Positions 44,839-58,000 of a stretch of 64,000 nucleotides of DNA are shown here, piece after piece (the first letter of the stretch is position 1; each line of letters opens with the position of its first letter). Position numbers and translations under genes: made by a program. The notes under the pieces were generated by a model. The model was given only the letters and a program-made list of their open reading frames with translations, had not been told where the DNA came from and did not search any database. The stretch is from Treponema primitia ZAS-2 (GTDB lineage: Bacteria; Spirochaetota; Spirochaetia; Treponematales; Breznakiellaceae): contig NC_015578.1 of assembly GCF_000214375.1 (NCBI RefSeq), positions 2,108,001 to 2,172,000 on the forward strand, read 5' to 3'.

Positions 44839-45969
44839 TCAGGGGTTAGAGGCTGTTTTTCCGCCCTGTTCCCCCATCTGCCACACAAAACTGCTGCTCA
44901 GCCAGGCCAGGCGGGCTGCCCGGGAAACCGGGTTGTAGGGGGCACCGTTACGGTGGGCGGGAATCCAGCCCAGGGTGTTGGCTATGAGGGTCTGGGTTTC
45001 CGGGGAGGCGAGCCAGGTTTTGACCGGAGACAGTTTTTGTACGTACTTTTCTTTGCCGAAGGGGACGGCCCAGAGTAGATCTGCCTGGAGGCCGAATTCG
45101 TGCCAATCCTCCCGTTCGGGGAAGCGGCTGGCTTCCAGGCTGCTGGTGTCCTGGGGGGGGAGGGATCGGATGCGGCTGAGGGGGGCGTAGATCCAGGCGG
45201 GTGAAGATTGGTAAAACAGGGGGATGGCGTCTATCCAGCCGTAGGTGGAGGCGCCCTGCTGGAAACGGCGGCCTGAAAACAGGGTCTCCCGGGTGCTTTC
45301 CCAGAGATCCGGGTCCAGGGGAAAGACGCCGGGCTGTATCTGCAAAAGTTGGGCGGTCCATGCCTCCACAGAGGGGGCATCCCGGCCAGGCATGATCAGG
45401 TGGCCTTCCCCGCCTGAGGGGGAATCTACCCGGGTACGGGATACCACAGGGTCCTTAAAATCACGAAAAACCATCCAGGGGTCCAGGGCTAATACCTGGG
45501 CGCCCCGATATTCCCCGGTGGCCGTCAGGGTATCCTCCAGGGCGGGGTAGATGGTAATGGGGGGCGCCCAAAAGGCTTCGGTTTCCTCGGATGCCGCCGC
45601 CCCGTCAGACGCAGCCCCGCTGACCGCGCCGGTTTCCTGAGATGCCACCCCGTCGCTTAGGTCGCCCCCGGGCGGTCCCTTGGCGGTGATGATAAACCCG
45701 TAGCGGCGGCGGGGAAGCTCCCTACCCTCCCCCAGAACTACTACCCTGGTAAACAGGGGCGGCGGGGAAGCGGCCAGGACCTGCTCCCAGACCCGTTCGT
45801 AGGGGGCGTCCACCAGCCAGACCGGCTTGGGCCGGGTCAGAAGGACCGCCGCTAAAACGGCGATCGCCAGGACCGAAGAGGCGGCGATTAGGGGGACCCG
45901 GTATTTACGGCCAAAAAGAAAAAGGTGACTGTCACCTTTTTTGTCTTTTTTATCTTTTTTGTCTTTCAC
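44839..45969 (-). CDS. Membrane-anchored extracytoplasmic protein, solute-binding-like end
   Basis: 376 residues from a GTG. The N-terminus is Lys/Asp-rich (three DKK repeats), then GDSHLF encoded by a REP-like palindrome, then one membrane helix (VPLIAASSVLAIAVLAAVLL, residues 25-44). The rest lies outside the membrane. The C-terminal part (PETQTLIANTLGWIPAHRNG) recalls the 'SPExQ..iA...G.iPa' end of type-1 extracellular solute-binding proteins, and WLVDAPYERVWEQVLA recalls a periplasmic-binding first strand; this is a suggestion only. No transporter genes are nearby. It lies between the two giant genes, same strand. No recognised catalytic motif. Confidence 0.7.
   Translation of the reverse strand: MKDKKDKKDKKGDSHLFLFGRKYRVPLIAASSVLAIAVLAAVLLTRPKPVWLVDAPYERVWEQVLAASPPPLFTRVVVLGEGRELPRRRYGFIITAKGPPGGDLSDGVASQETGAVSGAASDGAAASEETEAFWAPPITIYPALEDTLTATGEYRGAQVLALDPWMVFRDFKDPVVSRTRVDSPSGGEGHLIMPGRDAPSVEAWTAQLLQIQPGVFPLDPDLWESTRETLFSGRRFQQGASTYGWIDAIPLFYQSSPAWIYAPLSRIRSLPPQDTSSLEASRFPEREDWHEFGLQADLLWAVPFGKEKYVQKLSPVKTWLASPETQTLIANTLGWIPAHRNGAPYNPVSRAARLAWLSSSFVWQMGEQGGKTASNP
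45924..45936 (+). repeat. REP-like palindrome, copy 9 (inside a coding sequence)
   Basis: GGTGACTGTCACC with A- and T-rich flanks, read on the minus strand as Gly-Asp-Ser-His near the N-terminus of the 376-residue protein. Adjacent are three 9-bp GACAAAAAA-type units. Confidence 0.9.
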
Positions 45970-46008
45970 TACAAAACCTACATAACATGAAATATGGTGA
46001 TAAATGAA

Positions 46009-46036
46009 GCCCGGCGCTCCTTTGGGGGCGCCGGGC
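46009..46036. terminator. Hairpin between giant gene 2 and the membrane protein gene
   Basis: GCCCGGCGC / GCGCCGGGC stem, 17 bases below the stop of giant gene 2. The T-rich side (TGTTTT) is on the plus strand; on the minus strand the tail is only weakly T-rich, so it may be an inefficient terminator for the giant gene. Confidence 0.55.
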
Positions 46037-46053
46037 TGTTTTCGGTTTTGGCC

Positions 46054-49000
46054 CTACTTCTTGATGTAGGCCCGTTCGTAATTCACGTTGGTCTGATACC
46101 CCAGCATTACGGTATTCTTAAGGTCTATGGCAGTACCGGGGAAGGTTCCCCCTGTGGGCACGCCGTTGCAGACGTATTCGTCCACCGGGGTGTTCACCGT
46201 GGGGATGGTCATGGCTTCCCAAGCGCCGGTGTAGGCATCAAGTACCGCGCCGTCCGTAAGGGCGTTGAAGTTGTTTCTCCAAACCACCCGCACGGAGTTT
46301 TGGGTCTGGGGGAATGAGGCGTGGTAGTAGGAGATATAAGGCACTATGACATCGGTACTAGGTACGCCATTTACCGTCCTTTTTTCTTCCCTGGTGTTGA
46401 TCATCAGCTTGGTGCCTGCGGAGAGGTAGGAATCTACGGTAACCACCACAGGGGTGGCGGTGTAGGAACTCATGTACGCATACCGCAAATCCCCGGTGCT
46501 GTTGGCATAGTAGGCCAGGTGGATGCCGTTGTTCTTGTCTACCGTCATATCCACATACCAGCCTGCAAAATCATTATCAATTACCCTGGCGTTACTCTGC
46601 CAGACAGAGGTGGGGGTGTTGCCCTGAGTGGGTGCAAGGCCTGTCGAATAGGAGAACACTAGCTGCCCTGCACTGGCATCGTACCAGGCGATAACCGCCC
46701 GGCCGTCACTTAAGGCGCCCACTGCAGTATACAGGCCGCCCTTGTAGTTGGTGGAACTATCCGCAACCACCTGGAAGCCGGCGGCTGATCCGCCTGCCTC
46801 GTTAATATCGGTAAGGTTGCTCGCTAAATCACCGGTTATAGTATTCGCTGCTGTGCTTTCTCCATACCGGAAGATCACGGGATTATTGGTTTTGTTACTA
46901 TCATAGTAGCTCATGTAGATCTTCGCGGGGCTTGCCGAAGTTCCTGCGCCGATAATAGCAATACGGGGTATCTTAACCCGGTTAATATTGTATATCCCCG
47001 TGTCGGTGTTTAAACTCAATTCCAGCCGGCGCTTATTTGTTCCGGTATTATAATTTCCCGTATCGGTGCCAACCATAGAACCCGGCGCCCTGCTGAAGAA
47101 AGTAAAGGAGGTGGCGCCGGTTATGGTGTCCTGAATACGGTCCGTATTGGTGCCACCACCGTAATAATTCTGGCTGCTATCAATGGCAACGGTGGTGTTG
47201 TGGTATTTATTGTAGGAACTTTCAAAAAGCGCTGAGGTTCCGTTCTTGTTAAAGCGCATTTGTTTAACGCCCTGTCCATAGGACATATACCAGTTACTAC
47301 TCGCATCCATGCGCATAAAGGGGCTGGTAATGTCCGCGCTGCTTATCATGTCCGCGGTGTTCCACACATAGAGGTTGCGGTCATCGGTGAGTATGTTGTT
47401 GTTCACATTGTTCGGCTCCTGGGTATAGGCCGCAGTGGAGCTGTTGCTGTTATTCACCGATGTAACACCGCCGACGGTAACCACCAGTGGGCCGGAAACA
47501 TGGGTGGCGGCGATGGGTAGGGTTATGGTGTTTACATTGGTCACCGTTATAGGCGCCGTAGTCCCCTTTATCGTGGCAGTGGCGCCGGTAAAGTTAAAGC
47601 CCCGCACGGTGACGGTTTCCCCTTCCCGGACCGAATACCAGCCCAGGGCGGAACGGTCAAAGGTCGAGGGAGTGGATACATACGCCGAGGATAGGCGGGT
47701 GGTGAGGCCGGAAATATAGGGCGCGGTCTTTAAGGTGATGGTATTGTAATTGCTGTTGCTATCCGTCGGGTTCACCACTGAGGCGCTTTCATTCCCGTCC
47801 ACCGGGCCGGGGGGAGTATAGTCATCATACGTGGGAATACGGGCGTCCACGGCTATGACCTGAACCGGGGCATTCCCGGCCATGGGGGTTCCACCGATTC
47901 CTGCCTGGGTATCCCAGAGATAGGCCCATTCGACCCTATGGCCGTCCAGGGTAAGCTCATCGTAGACCCAGGCGTTTGCGGTATTAACAGGGGTCAGTTG
48001 TCCGCTCACCGTATTGATGATGGTAACAATAGTAGCATTGGTGAATTTCAGCCTTATTTCGGAAATACGCTGGTTGTCCTCGGCGTAGCCCCGGAGTATG
48101 ACCTTGCCGCTCACTATATCTGTGGTGACGCTCGGCTGGAAAACATAGGTCCCAGCCTCGTCCTTTTCCAAGAAGATATTGGCGTTAGTATCACTGGTTC
48201 CCCGGGGTTCGATATGCCCGGACTTGGAGGCGGTTCCGCCTGAGCCTATCACATGGATGCCGCCCCTGTTCATGTTATTTCCCAAGGCAACGGGTCCTAT
48301 GTTGGTCAGAGTAGTGTTGGTGTTGGTGTCCGGGTTCCTGGCAATGGGATTGAGGTCGTAAAGCCGCGCCGTGGGCAGTTCCACATCTCTGTTTTCCACC
48401 CGCAGTCCCACCACGATCATGTCGAAGAGCTGCTGGGATTCCCCTTCTCCGGGAACCGTGGTGTCCCAAACCTTGATGATGAAGAAGGCCCCGTCAAGCC
48501 CGGTTTCCGGTATATTGTTAAATTCTAGGCCGATATAGTTAGTGGAAGCGGAATTGGCGCTAAAGTTCCCGGTCTTTTGCGGCGCCGTGGTATTTATGGT
48601 ATAGTTCCACACCGAACCGGTTCCGGTGGCGGAAGGCCCGTTGGCGACCGCCACAAAGGTAAGCCCCACAGTAGCGCTTTCCGCCCCGAGGCCCACCCAG
48701 TTGGTGGTACCCACATTATTTATGGTGTAGATCTGTCCGGTTTGGATGGTTGACGCATCGGCGCTGGCCCTGGTGGCATGGGAGATCCGGTAATTAACCG
48801 CACCGTTTCCGCGGTCCTTGGTAACCGCAAAGGAAAGCCGCCGGTTCCGGGCTGTAAAGCCTGAGGTCAGATAATTGGCGGTATAATCCTTGGTCCCGCC
48901 GGCGAAGGTTCCCAATCCGCGAATGTCGGTGCCCAGGGTCACCTTGGTGATCTTGGGGGCGTTGTTCTTAACAAAGAGTTCCTTCTCATAGTACCGGGCG

Positions 49001-52000
49001 TTCCCCGCGTTATCAAAGATAACGTAATGCAGGGTTACGGGGCCATCGGCGAGCTGGTGGGAATTGAATATGGCGTACCATTCCTTATTGGTACCATTGT
49101 CGTACCAGGCTTCAACATAGCCGTCGCCATCGGCATCATGGAAAGAACCGGTTACCTCGTTGTTATTATCAATGGTGATCCCCGACAAATTGTTCGCCGG
49201 GAAGCTGGATATGGTTGTAACACTACCGCCTTGGGTCATGTCTTTTACCAACTGGTTCTTGCTGGTAAAGGTATCGGTGTTCTTAAGGGGCAAGTAGGTC
49301 CTGGCGCCGCTGATTATACGGCTGAAATAAACCGTTACGTGGCTGAGGCCCTGGATGTTTCCCGAACCGGCCCCGTAGTCCCTGGCGAGCCCCCGGATGT
49401 AGTAGTCATCGGTCATGGTATTCGGGGCGGTATAGTCCCCTTCGGGATAGAAGTTATCCACCTGGAGATTCAGGATCTGCTGGGTCTGGTAATGGTACGC
49501 GGAGTTGTCAACACCCTTGATGCTCAGGGAATAGTACCCTGTGGTATCCAGATGGGATAGAAGGCTGTTTACCGAAACCTGGAATTTGTAGACAAAGTTT
49601 CCGGCGCCGTCCGCCGCATAGGCTGTTCCCGAACCGGTTCCTGTGGTGCTGGTGGCTATAAAGGTCTCGCCTACCGTATTGGTAGAGGCGCCGGGGAACA
49701 CAGACCCGGAAGGGGCGGTCACGATCAGGTATTTTTTCCCAACATTAAAGGTACCGCCCGGAAGGCTTACCTGGGTCGGGGTTGTTACAAGGGATGAGCC
49801 AATCAGGTTGGCTCCGTTGTCTTCATAGGAACCGGTATTGCCCCGCCACTGGATGGCGGAAAGGCCGCTTTCGTCCCGGACATCAGCCCGGACCGAGAAA
49901 GTCCTGGAGACCTGCATACCGTCGGTATAGTCTTCCCAGCTACTATCCTGGTTCCGTTTAACTTGCACAAACTCAATTACCGGTATCTCGCTGTCAAAGA
50001 AGATGGTTATCTGCTTATAGGGTGTAATATCATACTTATCACCGCTTGTCCCGTAATTCTTTGAATCCTGGGACCGGGCCTGGACGACTATCTTCCTTTG
50101 CTGTCCCGGAAGGGGGTTATAATCCCCTGTACTGTTGATAAGGGCATACCAGGTTACCTGGGACCCGCTGCTGCTCTTTACTGCGGGTATCCATGGATCA
50201 AAGGTGTCTCCTGCCGCGTCGGGGGTAGGATCAATACGTATCTCGACCCCGTAAATCCAGTCGTCATCCGTGGCGATACCGGATATACGGACCTCCCCAC
50301 CTACCAGATCCCCGTTTTCGGGACTGAGGATGCGCACATCGGGATTATCCCCATCGGGATCGATCAGGAGGTAGTGGATGGTATTGCCGTATGCGGGATA
50401 GATGGTTTCACCGGTATTGCCCGCACGGTCTATGGCCTGGACATTAAAGGGGAAGAGCCAGTAGTTAAAATTAGGATCATTCTGATCCACCAGGGGTCTG
50501 GGTATACCGTAACCATCCACATCTTCGGGATCAACCCGGTAGGAATAGGTTGTGTTGGCGTAGGTAACAACATTGTCGATGGTAAAGTTCCAGCTGTACA
50601 GTCCTCCCTCCCAATTAGTTACGTGGGAGGCAGCATCCAAAGCGGTATCCGTCCAGGTGCTGGCATTTTTTCCAAGTTTAAACATAATTTTAGAAAGGGT
50701 GTTGTTGTCGTTGGCGGTTCCCCGGATCGTTATTTTCCCGTTTACCTTGGCCAGACGCTGGGGGTCTTCCATCCTGACTGTGGGTGCTGTTTTATCCAGG
50801 ATAAAGTCCTTGTACACGGTCTTAACCCGGCCTGCCAGGTCCGTGGCCTCCACATTCAGGGTATAGGAACCTTCGGTAAAGAGACTTAGGTTCACACTCG
50901 CGGTCCAGTTCTTTTGGCCCGGGGTGCCGGAGTCGGTCAGGGAGGCAGTTACCGGAACTGAAGCGGTTCCCGTTGCCGAGACCAGCCAAAGCTTGACCGC
51001 ACTGATGCCGTCGTAGTCCAGGACGGTCCCGCCAAAGCTCACGGTTTCCGCCTTATAGTAGGACTGGATGGTGTTCAGGGTGAGGACAGGGTCCGCCCGG
51101 TCAACACGGAAATACACCGGCACCGAGGAACTTGGGTTAAGCACCTTATCCTTGGCGGTGACGGTAATCCGGTAATAGCCGTCCCCATTGGCCAAAAGGC
51201 CCAGGGCGACCATGTCACTGGTCCAGTTCACCGTGGTCTGCACCGACGGGGTTACGGTAGTCGTGTTGAAAGTGCTCCATGTACCGCCGGGGAGGCCATT
51301 GTTGCTTTTTTCAATTAACCGGGTAATTGTTGATACCTCGTAGGTATCACTGGTTACTCCCAGGACACGGGGGCTGGCATCCATAATAATGGTGGCCCCT
51401 CCGGTTTCAACGTTGCTTAATACCGTCACCGGGGGGGTAGTATCCTTGATAAAGGTCCACTCCGCCGTGGTGGTCCGGCCTGCATCATTTTCCGCCACCA
51501 CCGTGAGGGTATGGGGTCCCTCTGTAAGGGTACTTAGTTCAAACACATTCTTTGTTACGTTGTAGGTAAATGTTACTTTTTTAGGAGGACCAGCGGTAAT
51601 TGTGTTAAATGTTGTGCCGGGAGCTTGTGCGTCAAGCTTTATATTGACATTTTTGATGCTGTTATCCGTGGCGTAACCGGTGAGGGTAAGCACCGGATCA
51701 GAGGGATTGGTAATGCCAACCATGCCGAACACATTTCCCGAAACTTCATTAAGGATCAGGACCGGCGGGTGACCGGCTATCTTAAAGCCTACCCAGGTAC
51801 TTGTCCCTTCGTTTTCCAAAGCATCCCAGACCCTGACTTTTACCCGGTGGGCGCCGTCCCCCAGGGTATCCAGGGGGATGCTCCACTGCACAATCTTCCC
51901 GGCGCCGGTAACCCCCGGACTGGGGGGGTTGGGGGGAGAGGGGGGTGGGCTAATTACCGCATTTGTCCAGGTGGAGGCATCGTCCATCATGTACTGGAAC

Positions 52001-55000
52001 AGGGGGCTAGCGGAAAGCTTTATATCCGAGTATTCGTCCACAAAGGAACCCCGCAGCACGGGAGTTTCGTCAGAGATGATACTGGTTACTGCGTTCAGGG
52101 CAGTGGTGACCGGGCCACTGGACATTAGTCCTTCAGGAATTACTTCACCGGCTATATTGGCAAAGGAAATCGCCGGGCCGGTGGTGTCTTTGTAGAATAC
52201 CCACTGCACTTCGTGGTTCAGGCCGACCGCGTCAATAGCCTCCAGGGTGATGGTATGGGGGCCCTGAGCAAGGGATGAAAAGTCGGCGGGGGTCAACAAT
52301 TCAGGGAGGGTATAGGACCAGACTACATTGGTCCCGGAAGCGACAGCCTTAGTAACCCAGTTCCCGCTGCCAAGACGGGCCCTGAAGGTTTTCAAATGCA
52401 GCTCAGTTACCTTCCCTGTTACGGTGAAGTTGTCCTTATATTTCATTTGCCCGGTGGAACTATCTACGGTTAACACCGGACTGACCGTATCCACCACAAA
52501 GTTTTGTATAACCGGGATTGCGGCTATATCGAGCTCCTCTGCGGGACGGACCTTTTTGAGGTGATCGTCTTTAACACTTATCCTAAGCTGCTTATCACCG
52601 TCATTACCGGAGCCGTAGGGGATGGTGCAGGAGAAATTGACGGACTGGCCGGAACCGGACACGGAACCGGCCTGGGTAACCCAGGTAGAGCCGGCATCGG
52701 AGGAAAACTCGAATAAAAGGCTGCTGTTCAGCACCCCGTCGTCATCGCTTACGGTGCCCCGGAGTATATAACCACCGGACACAATCGGAGGAGTGGGGAA
52801 GTCGTTCAGGGTTATCTTCGGTTTATCTGTGGACTGATCCACATAGAAATTCAGATACGCCTTATTGGTCAGCCCAGTCGTATCCTCTGCCCGGATATAG
52901 AGATAGCAATCCCTCAGATCAGTTAATGCTGCCGTGTTATAATAGATGTCAATGGGGAACCCTGTAAAAGGATCGGATATTACAACATCTGTGGAATTGG
53001 CAAATACAAAGGTCGTGGGATCACTGGAATCAGGATTGAATGCTGAGTTAATGCTCGACGTATGGGGTATCAGGTACCACTTAACTTCTTTTATGCCGTT
53101 ATTATCCCCGCCGGTGGCGCTAAAGCGGATGTACCCGTTTACATTGTCTTCCCTGGCATTGGCGCTTACCATTATGGGCTGCCTGGTGATGCTGACTTCC
53201 GGCGGCGTGGTATCTACCACCACGGTGTATGATTTTTTACTGGCAAAAATAGTTTCATCATCAACATAATCACTGCCCGGCTGATTTTCCTTGCCCGCCA
53301 CATCTTTGATGATTATTTCGTAGCGATAAGTCCCATCGTTTGTATGGCCGCTGGCGTCTACCGCCTGGTTTACCGTAACGGTCTTCCGCTGATCAGTACC
53401 GGTTGCTATGGAAATACCTGAGGTCAAGGCAGTCCCGTTTAATTTCACCACAATGGTGTCCAGCTTGTTGGAGTCATAGGCATCAAACTTAAAGCTATAA
53501 CCCGTCCGGGCGTAATTACCGTCTCCAATGACAGTAATAGAGTTGGGAACAAAGCTTCGTATGTCCGGAGGAGCAAGATCCACGTTGAATTTGATACCTG
53601 AATGGCTGCTTTGGTTACCCACTTCGTCGTAGCCGATCATGTGGAGGTAGCGCACCCCTTCGCTAATTGAACCGGCCGTAAGGGTGTGGTTCCAGGTGGT
53701 ATTACCGCTGACCGTAGCCCAGGGGGTGGCGGGGGGTATTTCGGTGGGGGGGGTGGTGGAGCTGTTGACCGCAAAATAAATGGCGCCCACGGCACTCAGT
53801 GAACCCGGATCACTGGCAGTTCCGTTGATAATCAAGTTACCACCGGTTATGGAACTGGACCCGTCCGGCGCGGGGTACTGCACGGTTATTACCGGGCCGG
53901 TTTTGTCGTACACAATCGTAAATTCTTTTGATATGCTCCGGTCCGATCTGCCGGTTTTATCTTTTATGGTGAGGACATAGCTGTATTTTCCCTCGTCAAC
54001 CGTAGCGCCGGGGTTAGTTACGGCGTTCCAGGGCAGGTTCGGGATATTCAGGGTCCAGGACGTGTCGTTGCCGCTGGTCTGCGGATAGTGGGGCGACTGG
54101 GTAAGGTTTAAGGTCCTGGCGGCCTCTAAATTTTTCCGTTCAGTCAGGGTTATGGTGTCCAGGCCGTTGCTGTCCGTAACTATCCCTTCCAGGGAGAACC
54201 GGGTTTTTTTATGGGGCGCCGGATCGGACAGCTCGGGATCCAGTGACCACCATGACAAATCGGTGTTTTTCAGTTTCAGGGCCGACAAATCCGGCTTGCT
54301 CTGGTCCACCCCGAATATATAGGGGGTGATATAGTCTACCAGGGGAGTCGGGCTTGCCGGGGGGATGGAAGTTACATTGTTAGTCTGATTTAACACATCG
54401 TCAAAGGCCACCACATAGATCCTGTATTTTCCTTCTGTAAGACCAGCTGATGTAGAATTAGGCCATGTAGTACCGGCGCCGCCCAGGGTGACCGAGTCCC
54501 TCCAAGTAGTTCCGCTAAGGGTCGCTGCATTCCAACCTGAGCTGGAAGCATTGAAGGTTGTAAGGGGGGTGGCTTCGGTGATAGACGGGGCAGGATCACC
54601 TTCCGCCTGTATCCTGTAAAATACGTGACTCACTCCCACATTATCCGTAACCGTACCCATGATCTGGGGGGATTCGCCTGAGACCCAGGAATTGGGCAAA
54701 GGATGCTCCACCGGCTGGCTTACGGGCCTTATCCCCAAGGAGGGATTTCCCAGTACCGGAGGAAGTGCATCCACCTTAAGGTAACGCTCGATTATGGTGG
54801 TCCTTCCCGCTTTATCCGTGGCGGTAATCTTATAGTAGTACTCCCCGCCGGGATTAGCTGCTGTAAAGGGCGAACCACCCGTGCCGTCCCAGTTATGATT
54901 AGCAGGCTCCCAAGGTAAGTTGGGGGCTCTCCAGTTAGTAGACCCCGGGCTTGCAGTAAATCCAGTGGTTTTGTTGTAAATGGTATAGATGGTTCCGCCG

Positions 55001-58000
55001 TTCTTTTGCTGGGTTATCTTCAGGCTGACCAGTTCATAGGTATCCCCTACCTCGCTTTGATTGCTGTTGTTCAGGCCACCCAGGGTAAATCCTTTTTTAG
55101 TCGGAGTTGGGTTGCTAAGGCTGCCCGGACCGCCAAAGGCCGTTTCGGAAAGAGTCGGGGGATCGAGATCCATCCCAAAGAGATAGGAAGAGGGAGCACC
55201 TAGGCTCTGGTTTTCTGCGGCGTCAAAGACCACCCAATAGATTTTATACTCACCTTCTTTAATGACAGAACCGCCATCCAGGAAGACCGATCCGGCAGCA
55301 TCGGGAATAATGGTCTCTTGCCACTTGCCGGGAATGCCGTCGATTCCAATCGTCTTTGAGGTAAATTCGGCATCTCCTGTTAAAGCCGCCACATCCGCCG
55401 AATCAAGGCCTGTTAGATTGGGAGCGAGGTCACTTGCCTTCTGTATCTTATAATACAGCTTGCCGGGATTTGGGTTGTTAGAATCAAGGGAGTTATTGTC
55501 GGAGACAATTCCCCCAATTGTAAAGGTGGAGCCCCCTATATAGGGGGTTGGGGTTCCCGGGGGTATGATCCCGCTCAGGGTTATGGTCCCCGGGTTCGGC
55601 GACGTATTATCCACCCGGATATTCCGTGTTTGGACGTCTGTCCTTCCCGCTATATCCGTGAGGGTGATCACATATTGGTAATTTCCTTCCACCGTGTCCA
55701 GGGCTGGACTGGTCCAGCCGAGGGGCGTTGCCGGGGGGTTCGTGGAGAAGCTGCTCGTGTTCCAAAAGGGACTCGGAGAGCCGCTTCCAAACTTTTTGGT
55801 TATTACCAGGCTTGCTAAGAGGTTGGTTTCAGTCACGGTGCCGCTCAGGGTAAGGGGGGGTTGACTTACCTTAAGGGTATCGCTGCCAATTATTTCGGTA
55901 AGTACCGGAGGACTGGCGTCCAGCCCCAATCGTTGGGGGCTGCTTATGTTATTGGCCGCGTTTCCTGCGGCGTCAAAGACCACCGCATAGATATAATACG
56001 TACCTTCGACAAATACAGAAGCTGCAGATTTGAAGGGCGAGGGATAAGCGGTAAGATCCTCGGGTAGTTCCCAGTGACCGTTGCCCCCGGCATCTGGTGT
56101 AACCGTCAGCGGGGCAAAGTACAAGTCCGTTAATTGCGTCACGTTGGAAGGATCTGATATAGCCAGAGAAGGATCCGAGCTTATCAGAACATACGCCGAA
56201 CCAAAACCGTGATCATCATGGGCATTTCCTGTGATTTTAAGGTCAGTGTTTTCAGGCCCTATCCAGGGAAATGGGGTTGATGAGGATAAACGCCAGTTCG
56301 GGAATATGGTCCCCAGAGTCGGAGGGTGAGTATCCACCAGGACCGACCTACCACCCTCCACTATGGAGCTTCTTCCCGCTATATCGGTGACTGTAATCCT
56401 ATAGGTGTAGTTCCCGTCTTCCTCACCTGCATATCCAAAGGGGAAAATGTCGCCGCTGTCCCAGTCTTGGTCCACAGGCACCGAGGAGAAGGAAGTTCTT
56501 TCATAAGCCGTCACAAAGGCTCCGCTGCCCTTCTGCTGTTCTATCAGCAGCCTTGCCAGGCCGTAGGTATCCCTCACCTTCCCTTTCAGGGAAAATCCGA
56601 TGTTTTGTATCGATTGCTGAGTAGTATTGATCTTGGTTTCCGTAACCACCGGCGGATGGGTATCAACCCCGAAACGGAAGGGGGCATAGGGATATGCCCC
56701 GGTATTATATGGCGTAGGGGGGGCTATGTTGTTGTTCTGGTTTCCTGCGGCGTCAAAGACCACCAGGTAGATCAGGTATTCCCCTTCCACAGCGCTTCCG
56801 ACGGCGCCTGTTCCTATGGGAACATCCTTAGGATCTATGGTGATGGACCATTCACCTGCGCTGAGGGGTCCTGAAACCGGCCTTGAGGTAAAGCCAGCGG
56901 CTATCACATTCGCTTCGGTGGACGCAGCCGTAATACCGACACCCGTTGAAGACTCGGGAGGAGGATCTCCTGCCGGCTGTATCTTATAATACACCGAACT
57001 AAAGCGGTAATTATCGCTTATGGTTCCGCTGATGGTAAATGAGTCAGTACCCACCCAGGGCATGGGGTGTCCGTTAGGACTTACCTTCCCGGTGCTAATG
57101 CTTATCCCCTCTATTTTAGGTCTTTCATTGTCCACATAGACGTACTTCTCCACCGTATTGGTTCTTCCCGCCTTATCGGTGGCAATAATCTTATAGCCGA
57201 AGAGCCCATCGGTGTAACCTAAAGCAGGCAGATTATGAGTACCGATTGTCGTCCAGGTGCCATCTTCTAAGGGATTCGGATTGGGGAGGGGGATGGCCAA
57301 TGGGGGAGAAAGCTCGGTATAGGTTCCACCGCCCCACTTCTGTTCTATCACCAGCTTATCCAGGAAATAGGTATCCCCCACAACGCCGCCTAAGGTAACT
57401 GGGCTTTTCCGTACCAACGGGTTTGTGGAGCTTTCGCCGCCGGGGGTCGTTTCGGTAAGCTTGGGATCCTTGGTATCAACACCGAAAAGGAAGGGGACAT
57501 AGGCGGCTCCCGAATACTGCGTACCGCCAGGGTCATTGGCCGGGCTTATGTTGTTGTTCTGGTTTCCGGCGGCGTCAAAGACCACCAGGTAGATCTTGTA
57601 TTCCCCTTGAGTATTGGAGATCGGAGACGCGCTTGGATTTATGGTGGCGTGCCATTCGGCATTGATGGGGCCTCCGGTAATATCCTGCCTGACAAAGCCG
57701 GTTAATGCTATTAACTGCGCCTCGGTGGTCGTAGACGTAACACCGGGAGCAGCACTACCGGGACCGGTGGCCGGCTGTATCTTATAGTACAACGAAGCGG
57801 CAGAACCAAACATGTAGTTATCGGACAGGCTGCCGGTGATGGTAAAGGAAGAACTGCCTACCCAGGGCATGGGGTGTCCGTCAGGACTTACCTTCCCGGT
57901 AAATGTTATTGCCCCCAATTGAGGAGCAAAGGGGTCCACATGGACTACCCGTTCTAGCACGGTAGTCCTTCCCGCTACATCCGTGGCGGTAATCGTATAT

